From contig JAWZYU010000010.1 of NCBI GenBank assembly GCA_038380435.1, positions 48,642,135 through 48,706,134 on the forward strand: a DNA stretch of 64,000 nt, read 5' to 3'. The notes under the pieces were generated by a model, which did not search any database, had not been told where the DNA came from, and saw nothing but the letters and a program-made list of their open reading frames with translations. How positions within the stretch are numbered: position 1 is the first letter of the stretch; each line of letters opens with the position of its first letter. The DNA is from Ryuthela nishihirai. Its lineage: Eukaryota > Arthropoda > Arachnida > Araneae > Heptathelidae. Positions 10,420 to 21,996 of this stretch are shown piece after piece. The position numbers and the translations under genes were made by a program.

Positions 10420-13165
10420 TTGCACACACATGACTCAGCGTTATTATAGAGAGCCATTATTATGCTAACTAACTTCTTATGTATGTCATACACTTTATGT
10501 ATGTCATACACATAGATACTCGTGATCAACCACAAATCATGTTGGTCAACAGAGTCAAAAACCTTTTTTTTTTCGAGTTATATGAAGCTGATATCCACAG
10601 GTTACTGAAACTCTTAAACTTTTTCAAGAATCTACCTAAGTGAAAATAATTAATCAGTACATCCCCAATCACTTCTGAATTCATACCGATGGGCTTGGAA
10701 AAGCCATCATCCATCAGATGGAATGTTAAACCATAGCCCCTTGGACAGGAGAGCCAAACCTCTGCACAGTAAAGAATATGTTGGATAGCTTTGACTGGAG
10801 GCTACCATCTGTCTCCTAACAGCTGTCCAGTGGGTCCCCTCTCCCCAATCTTCTCTGAGCCCTCAGGGTCTTTGTGACCTAGTCCTTTAGCCCATTGTTT
10901 GCAAAAAAAAAGTGCCACTTAAAGGTAAAACAACCCAACCTAGAAAAAAACTTGGAACAAAAAGTAGACTGTTTACCTTACAATTATCACAAGAACTATG
11001 ATCATCTTTCTTAAAAATAGAGATAATAATGGTTTTGTAAAATCCTGCATTTATCATCAAAAATATTGAAATTTTCAGTCAGCCATATGACAATAGAAAT
11101 ATCTCCAACTCTAATCATTTCAGTAATAATTTCATCTACCCCTGTGGATTTACATAGTTTTAATTTAAATAAAGCTAAAATAACTTGAGATTGTTCTATA
11201 GGCTCAACATTGAAGCCTTTAATGCATCCATCCTCATTACAAACAATGGGAATAGAACTAAACATATTGTTTAGAACAACTCTGAAATGCTCAGCCCACC
11301 TAGCCACGACAGAATCCTCACCTTAACTTTACCATGTTTATCTTCAATCCCTGTATGCCAGTCTGTTTCTCCCCATACAAAAGATTAACTCTCTGGTATC
11401 AATATAACGTACAGCTTTCCGTGTACAGTGTTGTGATGTCTAATTGCTTCTTCTGCTTTGTCAGCAAAGCTATCAAGCCAAAGATTCATATAAGTTGTTA
11501 ACTGATCCTTTACACATGTAGTAAGCTCTTTGTAATGTTGTCTTGTTAAGACTAGTAGGGTGTTGAATCAGGTTATTCCTTCAATTCCTCCTTTTAGAAA
11601 TAAGCTCCTTACCCTTATTACTCAAATGGTTTTGTCTCCTCTGCCCCTTTTCACCCAGAATAGTACTGTTAGTTTGAAGTAAAACCTGTTCCATTGATAA
11701 TATCCACCTGTGATCATGATTATTCCTCAAATTCAGTAGTATGCAAACTACAATTGTAATGATTAAGTAACCTATCTTGATATGCTTTGGCTGTTTTCAT
11801 TGTTAAAAGGTAATTTTTTTAGCACATCAATTAAGTTTCAGTTGCAAGATACCTTTGACAAGGAAAATGTCATAACCCAATTTCAGCTCTCCTATATGAT
11901 CTGGTAATCCTCACCTAACTAGCCCATTTGCTGTTAATATATAATCAATCATAATTCTTTGCAATCCATAAGGTGAAACCCATATGTATATATAAATATC
12001 ACAGTGTTTGTAGTGTTCATTATCCTTAAACCATTAAATTTATTTACTTAACCAATGCCAAAAGGGCCTGTCACCTCTGCCCAAAAATCAATCAGCACCA
12101 ACTTTAACATTGAAGTCACCTAGCATAGGAGTAGTATCTCTTGACAGAATTCAAAATATCATGAATTGTCCATAGAAACCTATCTTTTTCATCCTCATCA
12201 GAGTCAGAGTCTTCTGTGGGAGCATAACAACGGATAACACTTGTCTTAATCCTAGTTTTCAATATAGCTCTAAGACCCCTTTCATTAATTTAGTCATGTC
12301 CTAGAAGATTTTTATTGGCATGCCGCCAGCAAACCTAAGCCTTGCAGATGCTTTATGTCCTCTCACTCTGAAAAAAGAGATTTAAGATTATTTTTAAATA
12401 TTACTTTGCCATGTGGGTCTCTTGCAAGCTCAGAATATCTAGGTTATAATACTTGAATTCATGTATAAGGACATCAAGAGAATAATCTCTATGCATCATC
12501 CTAACATTCCATGTTCCTGTGGAAAGAAAATGCTTATTAGGATTTTTAAAGAAGCTAGGTTTAGTGAGAGAGATAGAGCCAACAATACTGACAGCCCCCT
12601 AACCTAACCCTTTCTCTCCCACTGCTAAAGACTTAAGCCATCAACGTCATTAAGAACTTCATGCACCACCTTTATATCTTTACCTTTTCAAGAACCAGAA
12701 TCAAAATAGAAACTGACCAGCCTTAAACACATTATTCCAGGATAGGTTGGTAATTCCTGTAGAAGTAAGTGTTCAGGTACCTGCAACAGCCTGAGATAAG
12801 TATTATCCACCAGCTGATATAAGATATCATTTTTCATCTGTTCACTGAGGTCTGACAACTCACAGGCAGGCAGAATAAACAGCAGTAGATTTTTTTCTCA
12901 CCAGAGGTGCACCAATAAAACAAGCCAAAAGCAGTAAACACCTGCAAAATTGCAGCAAGTTGAGGATCCATAATCAAGCTCAAAGCCATAACCAGTCTAG
13001 TGGGTTTAAATGTTCACTGCCAAGGCCCCCTGAAATTGACCACTCCCTCATCAGGGCACACAAAAAAGTGAAAAATAAAGATGTAATTTATCACAGCCCT
13101 CTTTTACTGTTGAAGGAATTTGTCCCACACATCACTTCACCATTGATGAAAGTAACTTGAATCGA
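10420..13165 (-). mobile_element. RTE-like LINE, old copy B, including 5' UTR
   Basis: Heavily diverged relative of the LINE at 21.4 kb. Reverse transcriptase, linker and endonuclease segments can be followed from about 10420 up to 12540. The 5' UTR match continues: the stretch around 12955-13035 corresponds to 21695-21795 of the intact copy (shared GAGCTTGATTATGGAT). The 3' end is missing and the coding region has many stops. An old SINE interrupts it at 10686-10936. It appears to be the oldest LINE copy here. Confidence 0.8.
10686..10936 (+). mobile_element. SINE family 1, 5'-truncated, inside LINE copy B
   Basis: Starts within the body (ACCGATGGGCTTGG, then TTAAACCATAGCCCC) and runs to AAAGTGCCACTTAAAGGTAAAAC. 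The tRNA head is missing. Confidence 0.8.
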
Positions 13166-13199
13166 GGTAATTATATTCTCACAACAGAATGCTCTAGAC

Positions 13200-13362
13200 C
13201 AGCAGTTTTCAAACTGCAGGTCACTACCCATTAGTGGGTCGTGACCAGCATTTTTTTAATGAAATGGAATAGAAAATATCAGAGTAGATCTCACACACTA
13301 GGTCACAATGTAAAATGTATTTCTTATTGTGGGTTGCGGTCAAGAAAGTTTGAAAAACACTG
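13200..13362. mobile_element. hAT MITE, 163 bp
   Basis: Ends CAGCAGTTTTCAAACT and, complemented, CAGTGTTTTTCAAACT form inverted repeats typical of hAT MITEs. An exact 8-bp target duplication CTCTAGAC (13192-13199 and 13363-13370) flanks it, the length expected for hAT. No coding capacity. Confidence 0.9.
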
Positions 13363-13370
13363 CTCTAGAC

Positions 13371-14310
13371 AATAATATACAGCACAGCACCAGAAAGTTC
13401 TGGTAAACTAAGGAAAGGGTGGGAAGACTAGCAATGGTGGTAGACTTCTCTTGGAGTGATTTCTATGGCTCAGGAGGTCCCAAACAGGCAAGGCCAACCA
13501 CCAGGTAGATGGTTATTTCATTCATGTGATAATGGTAAATTTTTTTTTCATACAGTTCTTCAGAGCTTTGAATCACCTTCCAACCTTCTCGCTACTCCCT
13601 AAGGACTGTTAGAATTATATTTTCAAGTTTTTTTCATATTGCATATTTTTTTTGTGATATGGCTTTTCTTACCTCTAGTTGATATCAACATAGATGGTCC
13701 TGATGAAGTTGAAACTGATGTCAGTAACACTTCTATCGATCTTACATTTTCTTGGCACAGTTCCCTGGGAGCTGTGCCACACAATTTGAGAAACACTTCT
13801 CTAGTCTGTGCTTTAAGGTAAAAGAACACTGGTGAATTTTCTTATGCACATATTTGTTGCCATAAGGATGGTTGCTAGGTAAGAAAGTTCTATTGTCAGT
13901 GTTTGTGAGAGAACAGTCTTCCTAATTTTAATTAAAACTCGCAGACATACCTAACATGAATCATAAAGCAATAAATCATGTCTTTTGTGACAGGTTTATT
14001 GTGCTTAAGGTGAGGGCTTGTACCTTAAGGTTTTTAGTGTTGGATATAATATTTATGCAAGTTACTTTTGTGTTCATTTGCCAATGTTTTCATTTGTATA
14101 TTTAATGGGCTTTCTTAATTTATCTGAAACTGAAAAAAACTTATCAGTTACATTTTTTTTTTGCAGTTAATTCAGATTACTAACCCTTTACATACTTGTG
14201 TTACAAATTCATTAAATTACTTAATAGTTCCAGAAAAAAATCATATTAACTAAATAATGCTACATATTTGTCAAACTAGCGATATGAAAAATGGCATTCT
14301 TTAGAGAGGT
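13371..14310. other. No recognised gene
   Basis: Around 13755-13805 there is a short hAT-like motif (a GGGAACT-type hairpin followed by TTGAGAAACACTT), perhaps one end of another old MITE. Otherwise nothing recognised. Confidence 0.4.
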
Positions 14311-14671
14311 GATGGTGAGGGTGGCTCAGTCAGTAGCTACCAGGCTCTCAATCTGCAGCTCCCAGGTTCAAATCCCACCTGGACCAGCATTGAGCTTTCT
14401 CTCTGCAAAACTCTCCACCCTGCTTACAATCAGTAGGGGACACCGATGGACTTGGAAAGGCCACCATCTTTGACCACTTGTTGCTCCATATGTGGGAGAT
14501 CCATACCCTGTGCACTTTAAAGAGCATGCTAGATGGCCTTGATGAGAGGCTATCATCTGTCTCCTAATATTTTTCAGGTGGTCCCCCTCCTCCAACTTTC
14601 TATGAAGCATTGTGACCTGGCCAGTTAGTCCAATATAAGCAAAAAAAAAGTGCTGCAGTTACGTAGTAAAA
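14311..14671 (+). mobile_element. SINE family 1, diverged full-length copy
   Basis: Box A (GTGGCTCAGTCAGTAG) and box B (GGTTCAAATCCC) are recognisable; the body has CAGTAGGGGACACCGATGGA and the 3' part AAGTGCTGCAGTTACGTAG. Confidence 0.85.
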
Positions 14672-14924
14672 CTTTTGAAATACAATTTCTGAAACTTTTG
14701 TGCAGTGTTATTAATAACATAGGTATCATGGATTCATCACATTAGACATTTGAATCATGTAACGTTTAAATTAGAAAAAAAAAAATTCACTTTCAATTGC
14801 AGTAAAAAAAAAAGCCATACTTAAAAAATTATTGCAGACTTCTGTTATGAATGATGTTATCTGCTGATGTAATTTGGTTTATTTAGTAAAAAGTCAAGAT
14901 TGTAATCTTTAGGTTTAAGTCCCA

Positions 14925-15290
14925 GTTTTTCCAGGAGAGACTTCATTGAGAATGGAAACATTGTTGGGCTTGGAAAAGTAGTCCTCAATGACAAAGGAGA
15001 CACCACTCACTGGTTTTGGGAACTAAGCCTTGGTGATAAAAAAAAAGTTGCACTTCGATAAGGAGCATTGGTAAGGAGACACCATTGAACTCTAAAGGAA
15101 GTCCTCAGTGATGGTAAAGGACACTGATAGGCTTTGGAAGACTGCCATCCTTCATGATATACTCTAATGCCCATTGAAAATTATAAAAGAACACATTAAA
15201 TAAAAGGGAGATGCCACATGCTGACTTTTATCTTTCATTCCATTCAACCTTAACTCTTGGTGTTTGTGTAACCTGGCTTTTACCTAAATA
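14925..15290 (+). mobile_element. SINE family 1, very old copy
   Basis: Landmarks of the family appear in order but strongly diverged: GTTTAAGTCCCAG, GGACACTGATAGGCTTTGG, CATCCTTCATGATA, AAAGAACACATTAAA and a final GTGTAACCTGGC. It contains a partial internal duplication of the GGAGACACC segment. Confidence 0.6.
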
Positions 15291-16118
15291 AGATATGCTT
15301 TGTTATATAATACAATTAGCGCAATACGGTATCTAAAAGTGTAATTTTTTTTAAAGTAACAATTGCCAATTTTTTTAATGAAATCTGTTTGCTTTATATT
15401 CTCTTGAATAATTGAAACATTTGATTCATTTGCTTTTCTTCAAATGCTGGAAAGACATCTTGGCTGCATATGCAGGCCTAACTATACAATGTTATGAGTA
15501 AGCAATGCTGTGTATTTGATTTAAAAAGTATTTTCTTTCCATTTTTAATATAAAAGCATTCACAATATAATATTCCATACAAATAGAAAAAGGAAAATTG
15601 CCTGTGGTATTTCTTAATGTGGTTCTAAAACGGTTTAACTGATGAAAATGATCAACCTGGTTAAACTGATGAAAAGTATTCATCAGGACAGGGGCCAGTC
15701 CTTTTGAATTATTATACTCTCAAGAAAGTCTACAACAGCACCAAAATAACTGTTGTACGATTAGAGGTAAACAGGAACAGAATTGCAACTCGAGCTTTTG
15801 TTAATTTTGGAAAGTGTGAAAGAATATACAGCTGTGTCAAAATTTGGGTTTTATAATAATTTGATCCTTTCTAAATAAATAAAAAAATTAGGTTATAATT
15901 TTTGTGATACAATGCACACTATTTTAGCTTTGTTGCTAATAAAATAAAGATAAATGTCTTTTGGCAAACTAATCCACTGTATAAATTAAGATGTCACTAA
16001 AAAAGCAAGTTTCTAATATTCTGACTAACTGCATTTCTCATTTGGTCATTACAAAGGCCACCTCTTCAGAACTAAGAATATTTAAATTTAAAGGGAGTTT
16101 CGAAATTCGAAAGATTTA
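15291..16118. other. Intron-like sequence, nothing recognised
   Basis: AT-rich and non-repetitive in this window. A short direct repeat CTGATGAAAA near 15640-15675 is the only local structure seen. Confidence 0.4.
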
Positions 16119-16280
16119 GGACTAAGGGACCTGGGTTCGAGCTCCGGGTAAGGCATGAATGTACGTGTCGTTTTTCTGCTGAGGTCCTGCCATCCTCTCA
16201 GACCTACTCTGGCATATAAACTGACAGGCTCCTTTCAGACCTCTGTGGCAAGCAGCTGCTTGAGGGGTATTTTATTAGTG
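16119..16280 (+). mobile_element. SINE family 2, truncated head
   Basis: Starts at the box B side (AGGGACCTGGGTTCGAGC) and continues through the body to GCAGCTGCTTGAGGGG. Confidence 0.85.
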
Positions 16281-16365
16281 TATCAAGTATATTTGAAGCA
16301 TTGTGAAAGTGAAATTGCTTTGTAACTAATTCAGTGTCAAAAATAATTTTTTTGTTGCGTTTCAG

Positions 16366-16405
16366 TCCCAGTGGAGCATCGGCATTCTCTCAGTGGAGAC
16401 AGTAA
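16366..16405 (+). CDS. Candidate terminal coding exon of the same host gene
   Basis: A polypyrimidine tract and TTTCAG at 16360-16365 mark an acceptor. Joined in phase to the exon at 7409-7448, it reads on as SPSGASAFSQWRQ and then TAA at 16403-16405, giving a Ser/Pro-rich C-terminus. Two polyadenylation signals follow within 120 bases. Frames +1 and +2 are also open for about 25 codons, so the stop assignment is uncertain. The protein was not identified; upstream exons must lie outside the window or in the unassigned DNA left of 7.4 kb. Confidence 0.42.
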
Positions 16406-16444
16406 CAGAGAGCTTCAAGGATGTGGAGCTACAGTTTTATTCTA

Positions 16445-16450
16445 AATAAA
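16445..16450 (+). terminator. Polyadenylation signal 1
   Basis: AATAAA 40 bases after the candidate stop codon. Confidence 0.45.
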
Positions 16451-16515
16451 TTTTATTATTGTTGTTAAAATTTAATTGTACATTATTCTCTGTAACTAGC
16501 TGTGTGTACACTGTT

Positions 16516-16521
16516 AATAAA
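16516..16521 (+). terminator. Polyadenylation signal 2
   Basis: AATAAA about 110 bases after the candidate stop codon, followed by TG/T-rich sequence near 16550. Confidence 0.45.
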
Positions 16522-17149
16522 TATTAACTGGAGAAAACCTGAAAAAATATTGTTTTTATTCTTATTTCAGTAAGTATGTTCCTTAAATTTGTTCTTTTAG
16601 GAAACCTATCAAAAGTTACCTATATAGAAATGAAACATTAGCCAACATAGCACAGTCTTTCAAGAGCAGAGTTCTGGTTTAATGATTTGGAAACCAAAGA
16701 GCTGGAGGTGCATTCTGATTTAATTTGAGCAAGGCTTTTGGTTTGCTACCCTATATAAAATGTCACGCTTCACCATTGATGAATATTATTTGATTCACAA
16801 GAAACCAACCATTTTAAAAGTTCCTATTTGGTAACGCATCACAGATTTCACTATTCACACAGATCATTCATAGTTTAGCTTTCATAACTCTGTAACTATT
16901 GACGGAATATTGCTGGAAACTCTAATTTACATAGATTTCCTTTAGATAATTATCTACGTCATACTTTTCCATAAAAACCATACACTGCGACACTGAAATT
17001 GCACCACCAAGAAGAAATGATTGAACTCGGGTGAAATCGCAGATAAGACAGGTTGGCAGATGAGTAAGAAATAATTAGTTACAGAACATAGTACAATTTA
17101 CACACTGATTACATTGAGGTAGTACTGGGAGGGGACAAATCTGTCAGTG
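16522..17149. other. No recognised feature
   Basis: Unique-looking sequence downstream of the candidate host gene. Confidence 0.4.
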
Positions 17150-17466
17150 ATGTGTCAGGTTTGTAATATGCAGTTCCCATGTTCGAGTTCCACCTGTTAA
17201 AGTCTCAGCTTTATCCCTACTAAACCCCTGCCCTTGGTCAGAAAATGTCGATGGGCTTGAAAAGTCTGCCATCCGTCAGATAGGACATTGAGCTGTTGCT
17301 CTGTTTGCATGAGAATTTTAATATATGTTAAAGAACTTGGTGGGTGGTCATAAAACAGCTTTCCTTTAGGTACTGTGCTCCAAACTTCCTCAGCCATTAG
17401 GACCCTTATGACCTGCTCATTTAGCCTATTTTGTGCAAAAAAGTGCCAGCCAGAAGTAAAAACCAA
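17150..17466 (+). mobile_element. SINE family 1, degraded, head partly lost
   Basis: Begins near AGGTTTGTAATATGCAGTTC (anticodon-arm region), box B GTTCGAGTTCCA, then a shortened body and the tail GTGCCAGCCAGAAGTAAAAA. Confidence 0.75.
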
Positions 17467-18613
17467 CTATTGTTCAGGCACAGTGTTCAAAGGTTCACAT
17501 CTTGTATAAAGATGATTGAATGAGATACGATTGTACTAGTTCTGACCATAATAAAGAAACGGAGCTCTTGAAAATTTCGCCTTGCTGTAATCTGGGTCGT
17601 AGATCTCGGGGGGGAGGGGGGGATTACGAAATTAATCAATTTGATCTTTAAGGTCAAATAGGTGTTTCTTAAAGGTCAAACCTTGATATACGAATGCTAG
17701 AAATGAAAACTTGTGTTTTGGGTTGTAGATCTAGGAAACGAAATTTCTGATATGATTAGTCAGAAATTAAATTTGGATCTATTGGTGTCTGAAGGTGTTT
17801 TTGATCATAGCTCTCGGAAATTTGAATTTTTGATGCAATGTTCTTATGTCAAAGGGCAAATTTCTATATAGTCTTGCTACAGAGCTAAAAATTCGTGAAT
17901 AGAGCTATTTCAGGCAGTGGTAGAACTGTGAAATATTAAGAATTTCCAGATACCATGTTGCGTTCTATATACCATGTTACGATCGATATCAAATAGGGGT
18001 TTTAGTGATGGTCTTGATATTAAGAGGTGCTGAATTGGCTCCAATATAAAAGTGGGATCACTAAAAATTTGCATCTTGTTTCCACGTCTGCTATTGGAAG
18101 GCAATGCAGTGGCTAGTGCACGCACTGCAAGTCATAAGGAAGTTATTGTGTTACAAGTCTCACAAGGTTGTTATAACTACTCTGCTAATGGTGACTACCA
18201 TAGTTGTGTAGTGGACGCCTGTCGCAAAATCAGTCATTCTTCCTCTGGTATGTACCAAATCATTGCTGGTGACTGTAGCTTTTTGCAACTAGTGTATAGT
18301 AACAGCTGACACATTCTGCCATATGCTGACGACCACCCTGCCTCATGAATTCTGCTGATTCATCTCAAGCGTGAGATGTTGACATGGAATTGTACATATT
18401 TTGGCATCTCGTACGTGTTGCTGTTCCTACTGGCTTCGTACTATGAGATCGCTTAGAGTTCTATTGACCGCATACAGACGATGCAGTATGGTCTGACTTA
18501 TAATGATACTGCTTGATTTTCCTGATAATGGAATTATTTGCTATACTGTGCTCACATGTTAATTCGCATAAAAAATCACACTACTCAGCAGTTCAAAGTC
18601 ACAGAATTTATTT
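17467..18613. other. No recognised feature
   Basis: Contains a G-rich run at 17608-17625 and repeated GTAGATCTCGG/GTAGATCTAGG phrases 125 bp apart (near 17597 and 17726). Open frames around 18.05-18.31 kb lack a recognisable domain. Confidence 0.4.
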
Positions 18614-20045
18614 TATCATCATCATCCTCAAGCAGCCATGGGCTACGGAGGTCCAACCAGACCGTGCAATTTAGTTCTCCAAGCAAGTCTATCCTGAGCT
18701 ACATCTACTGCATCTGGCCACTGCACACCAATTCTAACAAGGTCCTGTTTGACATTGTCAGCCCACCGCATCCTAGGTCTCCCCTTCTTTCTGAGGCCTT
18801 TAGGCACACTGTTCATAACCCTATTCGCCAATCTATAATTATTCATACGGGCAACATGGCCAAACCAACGGAGTCTCTCTCTGCACAATATGCTGCTTAA
18901 AGGAGGTTGCAAACTCCTTTGCCTAACTTCATCATTAGTTACAAAGTTGAACCACCTAATGCCCAAGATACTGCGTAAGCATCTGGAATCAAAAGCATCT
19001 AGTTTCCTGTTATCTTGTTTACAAAGTGTCCAAGTTTCACTACCATAACTAACCCTAGAAAGAACCAAACTATTATACAGCCTAATTTTAGTCTTTAGGT
19101 GTATACGCCTATTTCTCCACACTCTCCATAGATTCTTAAAAGTCCCGGCAGCAATCCCTATTCGTCTGTTAATCTCATGCCGCACATCACCAGTATCAAT
19201 TACATAGCTCCCAAGGTAATTAAACTGTGACACCTGCTCAAGACTGCAACCATTCAGATTAACTGAATCACAGCCTGCCTGACCAATTTTCATCACTTTA
19301 ATTTTCTCTCTGTTTATAACCAAACCTACTCTACTACCAGTCTCATCAACAGCTCGAATGAAAGAGTTCATCTCATCAACATCATTTGCCAAAAGGGCTA
19401 AATCATCAGCATAATCTATATCAGAAATTTTCGTATCTCCAGCCCATTTAAGGCCAAAATCTTTCCCTTGAAGTGAATTTCGCATAACATAATCAATAAC
19501 CAAACTAAAGAGAAAAGGAGACAAAATGCACCCTTGTCAAACACCAGAAGTAATGCCAAACCAATTGCTACAAGCCTTACCAACTCTCACACACGACTCA
19601 GTATTATTATAGAGAGCTTTCATTATGTTAACTAACTTGTCTGATATACCATATGACCTCACAATCAACCACAAATTATGACGATCAACAGAGTCGAAAG
19701 CCTTTTTGAAATCAACAAAGCTAGCAACCAAAGGTTTCTGAAACTCTAAACATTTCTCAACAATCTGCCAAAGTGAAAATATCTGATCCACACATCCCCT
19801 ACCACTTCTGAATCTACATTGCTCATCACGCAATTGACTGTCAACCGTATTCTTAATTCTATTAAGCACAATCATGGAAAGAACTTTACCTGGAACAGAG
19901 AGTAGGCTAATACCCCTATAGTTATCACAAGAACTGCGATCACCTTTTTTGAAAATAGGGATAACAATAGCTCTGGTAAAATCCTTAGGAACCATGCCTT
20001 TATCATAAAAGATATTCAGAATTTCAGTCATCCAAGTGGTAACAG
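18614..20045 (-). mobile_element. RTE-like LINE, 5'-truncated copy C, recent
   Basis: The 3' end (ATC)n is at 18614 and the copy runs to about 20045, where homology ends abruptly inside the palm region of the reverse transcriptase. Most of it is split between two frames: 18643-19524 (FLFSLVIDYV, YADDLALLA, FGHVARM) and 19537-20097 (IFKKGDRSSCDNY, VDFKKAFDSVDR). A stop interrupts the RQGC region near 19535. Overall identity with the intact copy is very high, suggesting a recent insertion. Confidence 0.92.
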
Positions 20046-20404
20046 TTATCAAAATCTGATCTTGCTTCACCATTAATATCAGGCATTTTTGATACATATG
20101 GACAGTCTCTTTGTATCAATGCCAGCTTGTTCTAAAAAGCATGCAAACCCCCTGTAATATTAGAAACGTGGATTTCGATAATTGTTTTCATTAGAAATTA
20201 TTTGTTTATATGATAACAAGAGTGAAGCACATATCCTCCACGCAAAAAAAAATCCCATAAACACGAAATTTCAATAATACTGTAAACAGTAAGCATGCCC
20301 AGACAATACGGTTTATGATGTGAAAGGCAAGTAAGGATTTAAGATTTGAACACCATTGTCAGCTCTTTACTCAAGTGTTCATGATTAAATAATGTGACGG
20401 ATTT
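20046..20404. other. No recognised feature
   Basis: Spacer; nothing recognised. Confidence 0.4.
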
Positions 20405-20705
20405 GACTAAGTCCTACCTCATTAGGCTCTTGATCTGCCATTCCCAAGTTGGAGTACCAACTGTGCTGACGTTCTCTGCCGACAGTGAGAAAGGAAACAC
20501 CAGTCGATATGAAAAAGTTGGATTAGACGTTAAGTCATAGCTCCATAAGAGCATACCTAGTGGCTAAATAACATACTTTATGGCAAGTCCATTTTTCCTA
20601 ACAGCTATCCAGTGGATTCCCTTCTATTCCAGTGGATTCATTCCTTGTGGCATAGCCATTTACCCTTTTGTGTGAAAAAAATGGCGTTCAGAGGTAAAAC
20701 AATAA
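20405..20705 (+). mobile_element. SINE family 1, degraded
   Basis: Head GCTCTTGATCTGCCATTCCC, then GAAACACCAGTCGATATG, a body with an internal duplication of the CCAGTGGATTC segment, and the tail GGCGTTCAGAGGTAAAACAA. Confidence 0.7.
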
Positions 20706-20829
20706 TATCCACTTACTAATTGGATGGCATCAACATGAAGATATGATTAGAAACAAGTCAAGGTAAAACAATAATATCCACTTACTAATTGGATGGTATC
20801 AACATGAAGATATGACTAGAAACTTAAGT
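20692..20829. repeat. Two-copy 69-bp tandem duplication
   Basis: The unit beginning AGGTAAAACAATAATATCC occupies 20692-20760 and 20761-20829 with only a few differences. It spans the 3' end of the SINE and its flank, so it arose after the SINE inserted. Confidence 0.88.
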
Positions 20830-20919
20830 CAAAGTCATTGAAAAACTAATGTAAGATTTCTGTGGCAGCAGTTCAAAATTTGAGTGTTTTTTTCGTTGCA
20901 CAAGTTACAGTTTCAGTTG

Positions 20920-21040
20920 CAAAATGAGAACTTGGTAAAAGCAAATATTTACCATGCTAGTCCTAAAGTAATCGCTGCAAAATCCATTGTTACCATTTTC
21001 TGAAGTTTAAGCGTGATTTCATCCTTCATAGTTGGCAACA
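20920..21040. repeat. Fragment related to the repeat at 27.3 kb
   Basis: ATATTTACCATGCTA, TAATCGCTG and TTACCATTTTCTG occur in the same order and spacing as in 27320-27390, indicating two members of one interspersed family. Confidence 0.55.
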
Positions 21041-21439
21041 TCACATTTAAACATTTTGCAGTCGTAAGAGCCCCATCCGCTAATCAGAATGCATGTCAAG
21101 TATGGCAAAGACAGGTTTGAGTGAATGGCAAAAAGAACATGCTCCTCACCGAGAACTTATATGATTAGAGGCTTGTGCTCACGATAGATAATTTATCTGA
21201 AGTGCTTCTGGATCTGACTAGGGCGCTTGCGCATGCTATAGTCGTCGTTATCTGTGATCTCTTGTACACATCGATAGCTTGTGGCGCTGTTTTTGAAAAA
21301 ATCTCGAAAATTTTCTTAAATGCATATATTACCATACTGTCTCTAGGAAATGAAGTCTGCGGCAATGATTACAGCAATCACGAAAAAAAGAATATGTTCC
21401 AGTATATAATATTGTTCCAGTATATTATATATGTTGTTG
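21041..21439. other. No recognised gene
   Basis: Contains a short direct repeat TGTTCCAGTATAT (21395 and 21413) next to the LINE 5' end. Confidence 0.4.
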
Positions 21440-21996
21440 TTGTTGTTGTTGGTCTGTAAATGGTAGCTAGGTAGTCACTGGAAGGAGAGCTATGCACCAA
21501 TCCCCTGTGATGATGCATAGAACCGGCCAGGCCTAGCACCTAATGTCCAACCCCGCCTTCTCGTGGTGCGGACCGTTAGTAACTTTCAAAAGAGATACTC
21601 TCTTGTGGAAGTGAACGGAAGGGGAGGGCTGCCAGATTAGTGTGGCCTACTGATCTGGACAACTATGGCTACTTTTCTTTTTTTTCTACCCTGCTGAGGA
21701 GTGGTCAACCACACAGGGTCCTGGTGCTGACCATATAAACCTACTGGACTGGACAGATATATGGCTCTGAGCTTGATTATGGATTCTGATTTTGCTGCAC
21801 TGGTGGGCTTCTGTGGAGGGAAAATCTTCCGCTGTGTTTTCTTTTTGTTTGTGGGTTGACAGCCCCAAGTGAAAGATCCACAGGATATGTTTATCAGCTG
21901 GTGGATAATCCTGAGCAGAAGTCATCGCAGGCACCTGAACTCTTTGCTTCTATTGGCATCGTCAAATTCTACATTGGAGGAAGTCTTCCAGTGTAG

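Noticed and set aside
18052..18309. 85-codon open frame considered as a host exon
   Set aside because: No domain, no splice signals of quality, unremarkable composition.
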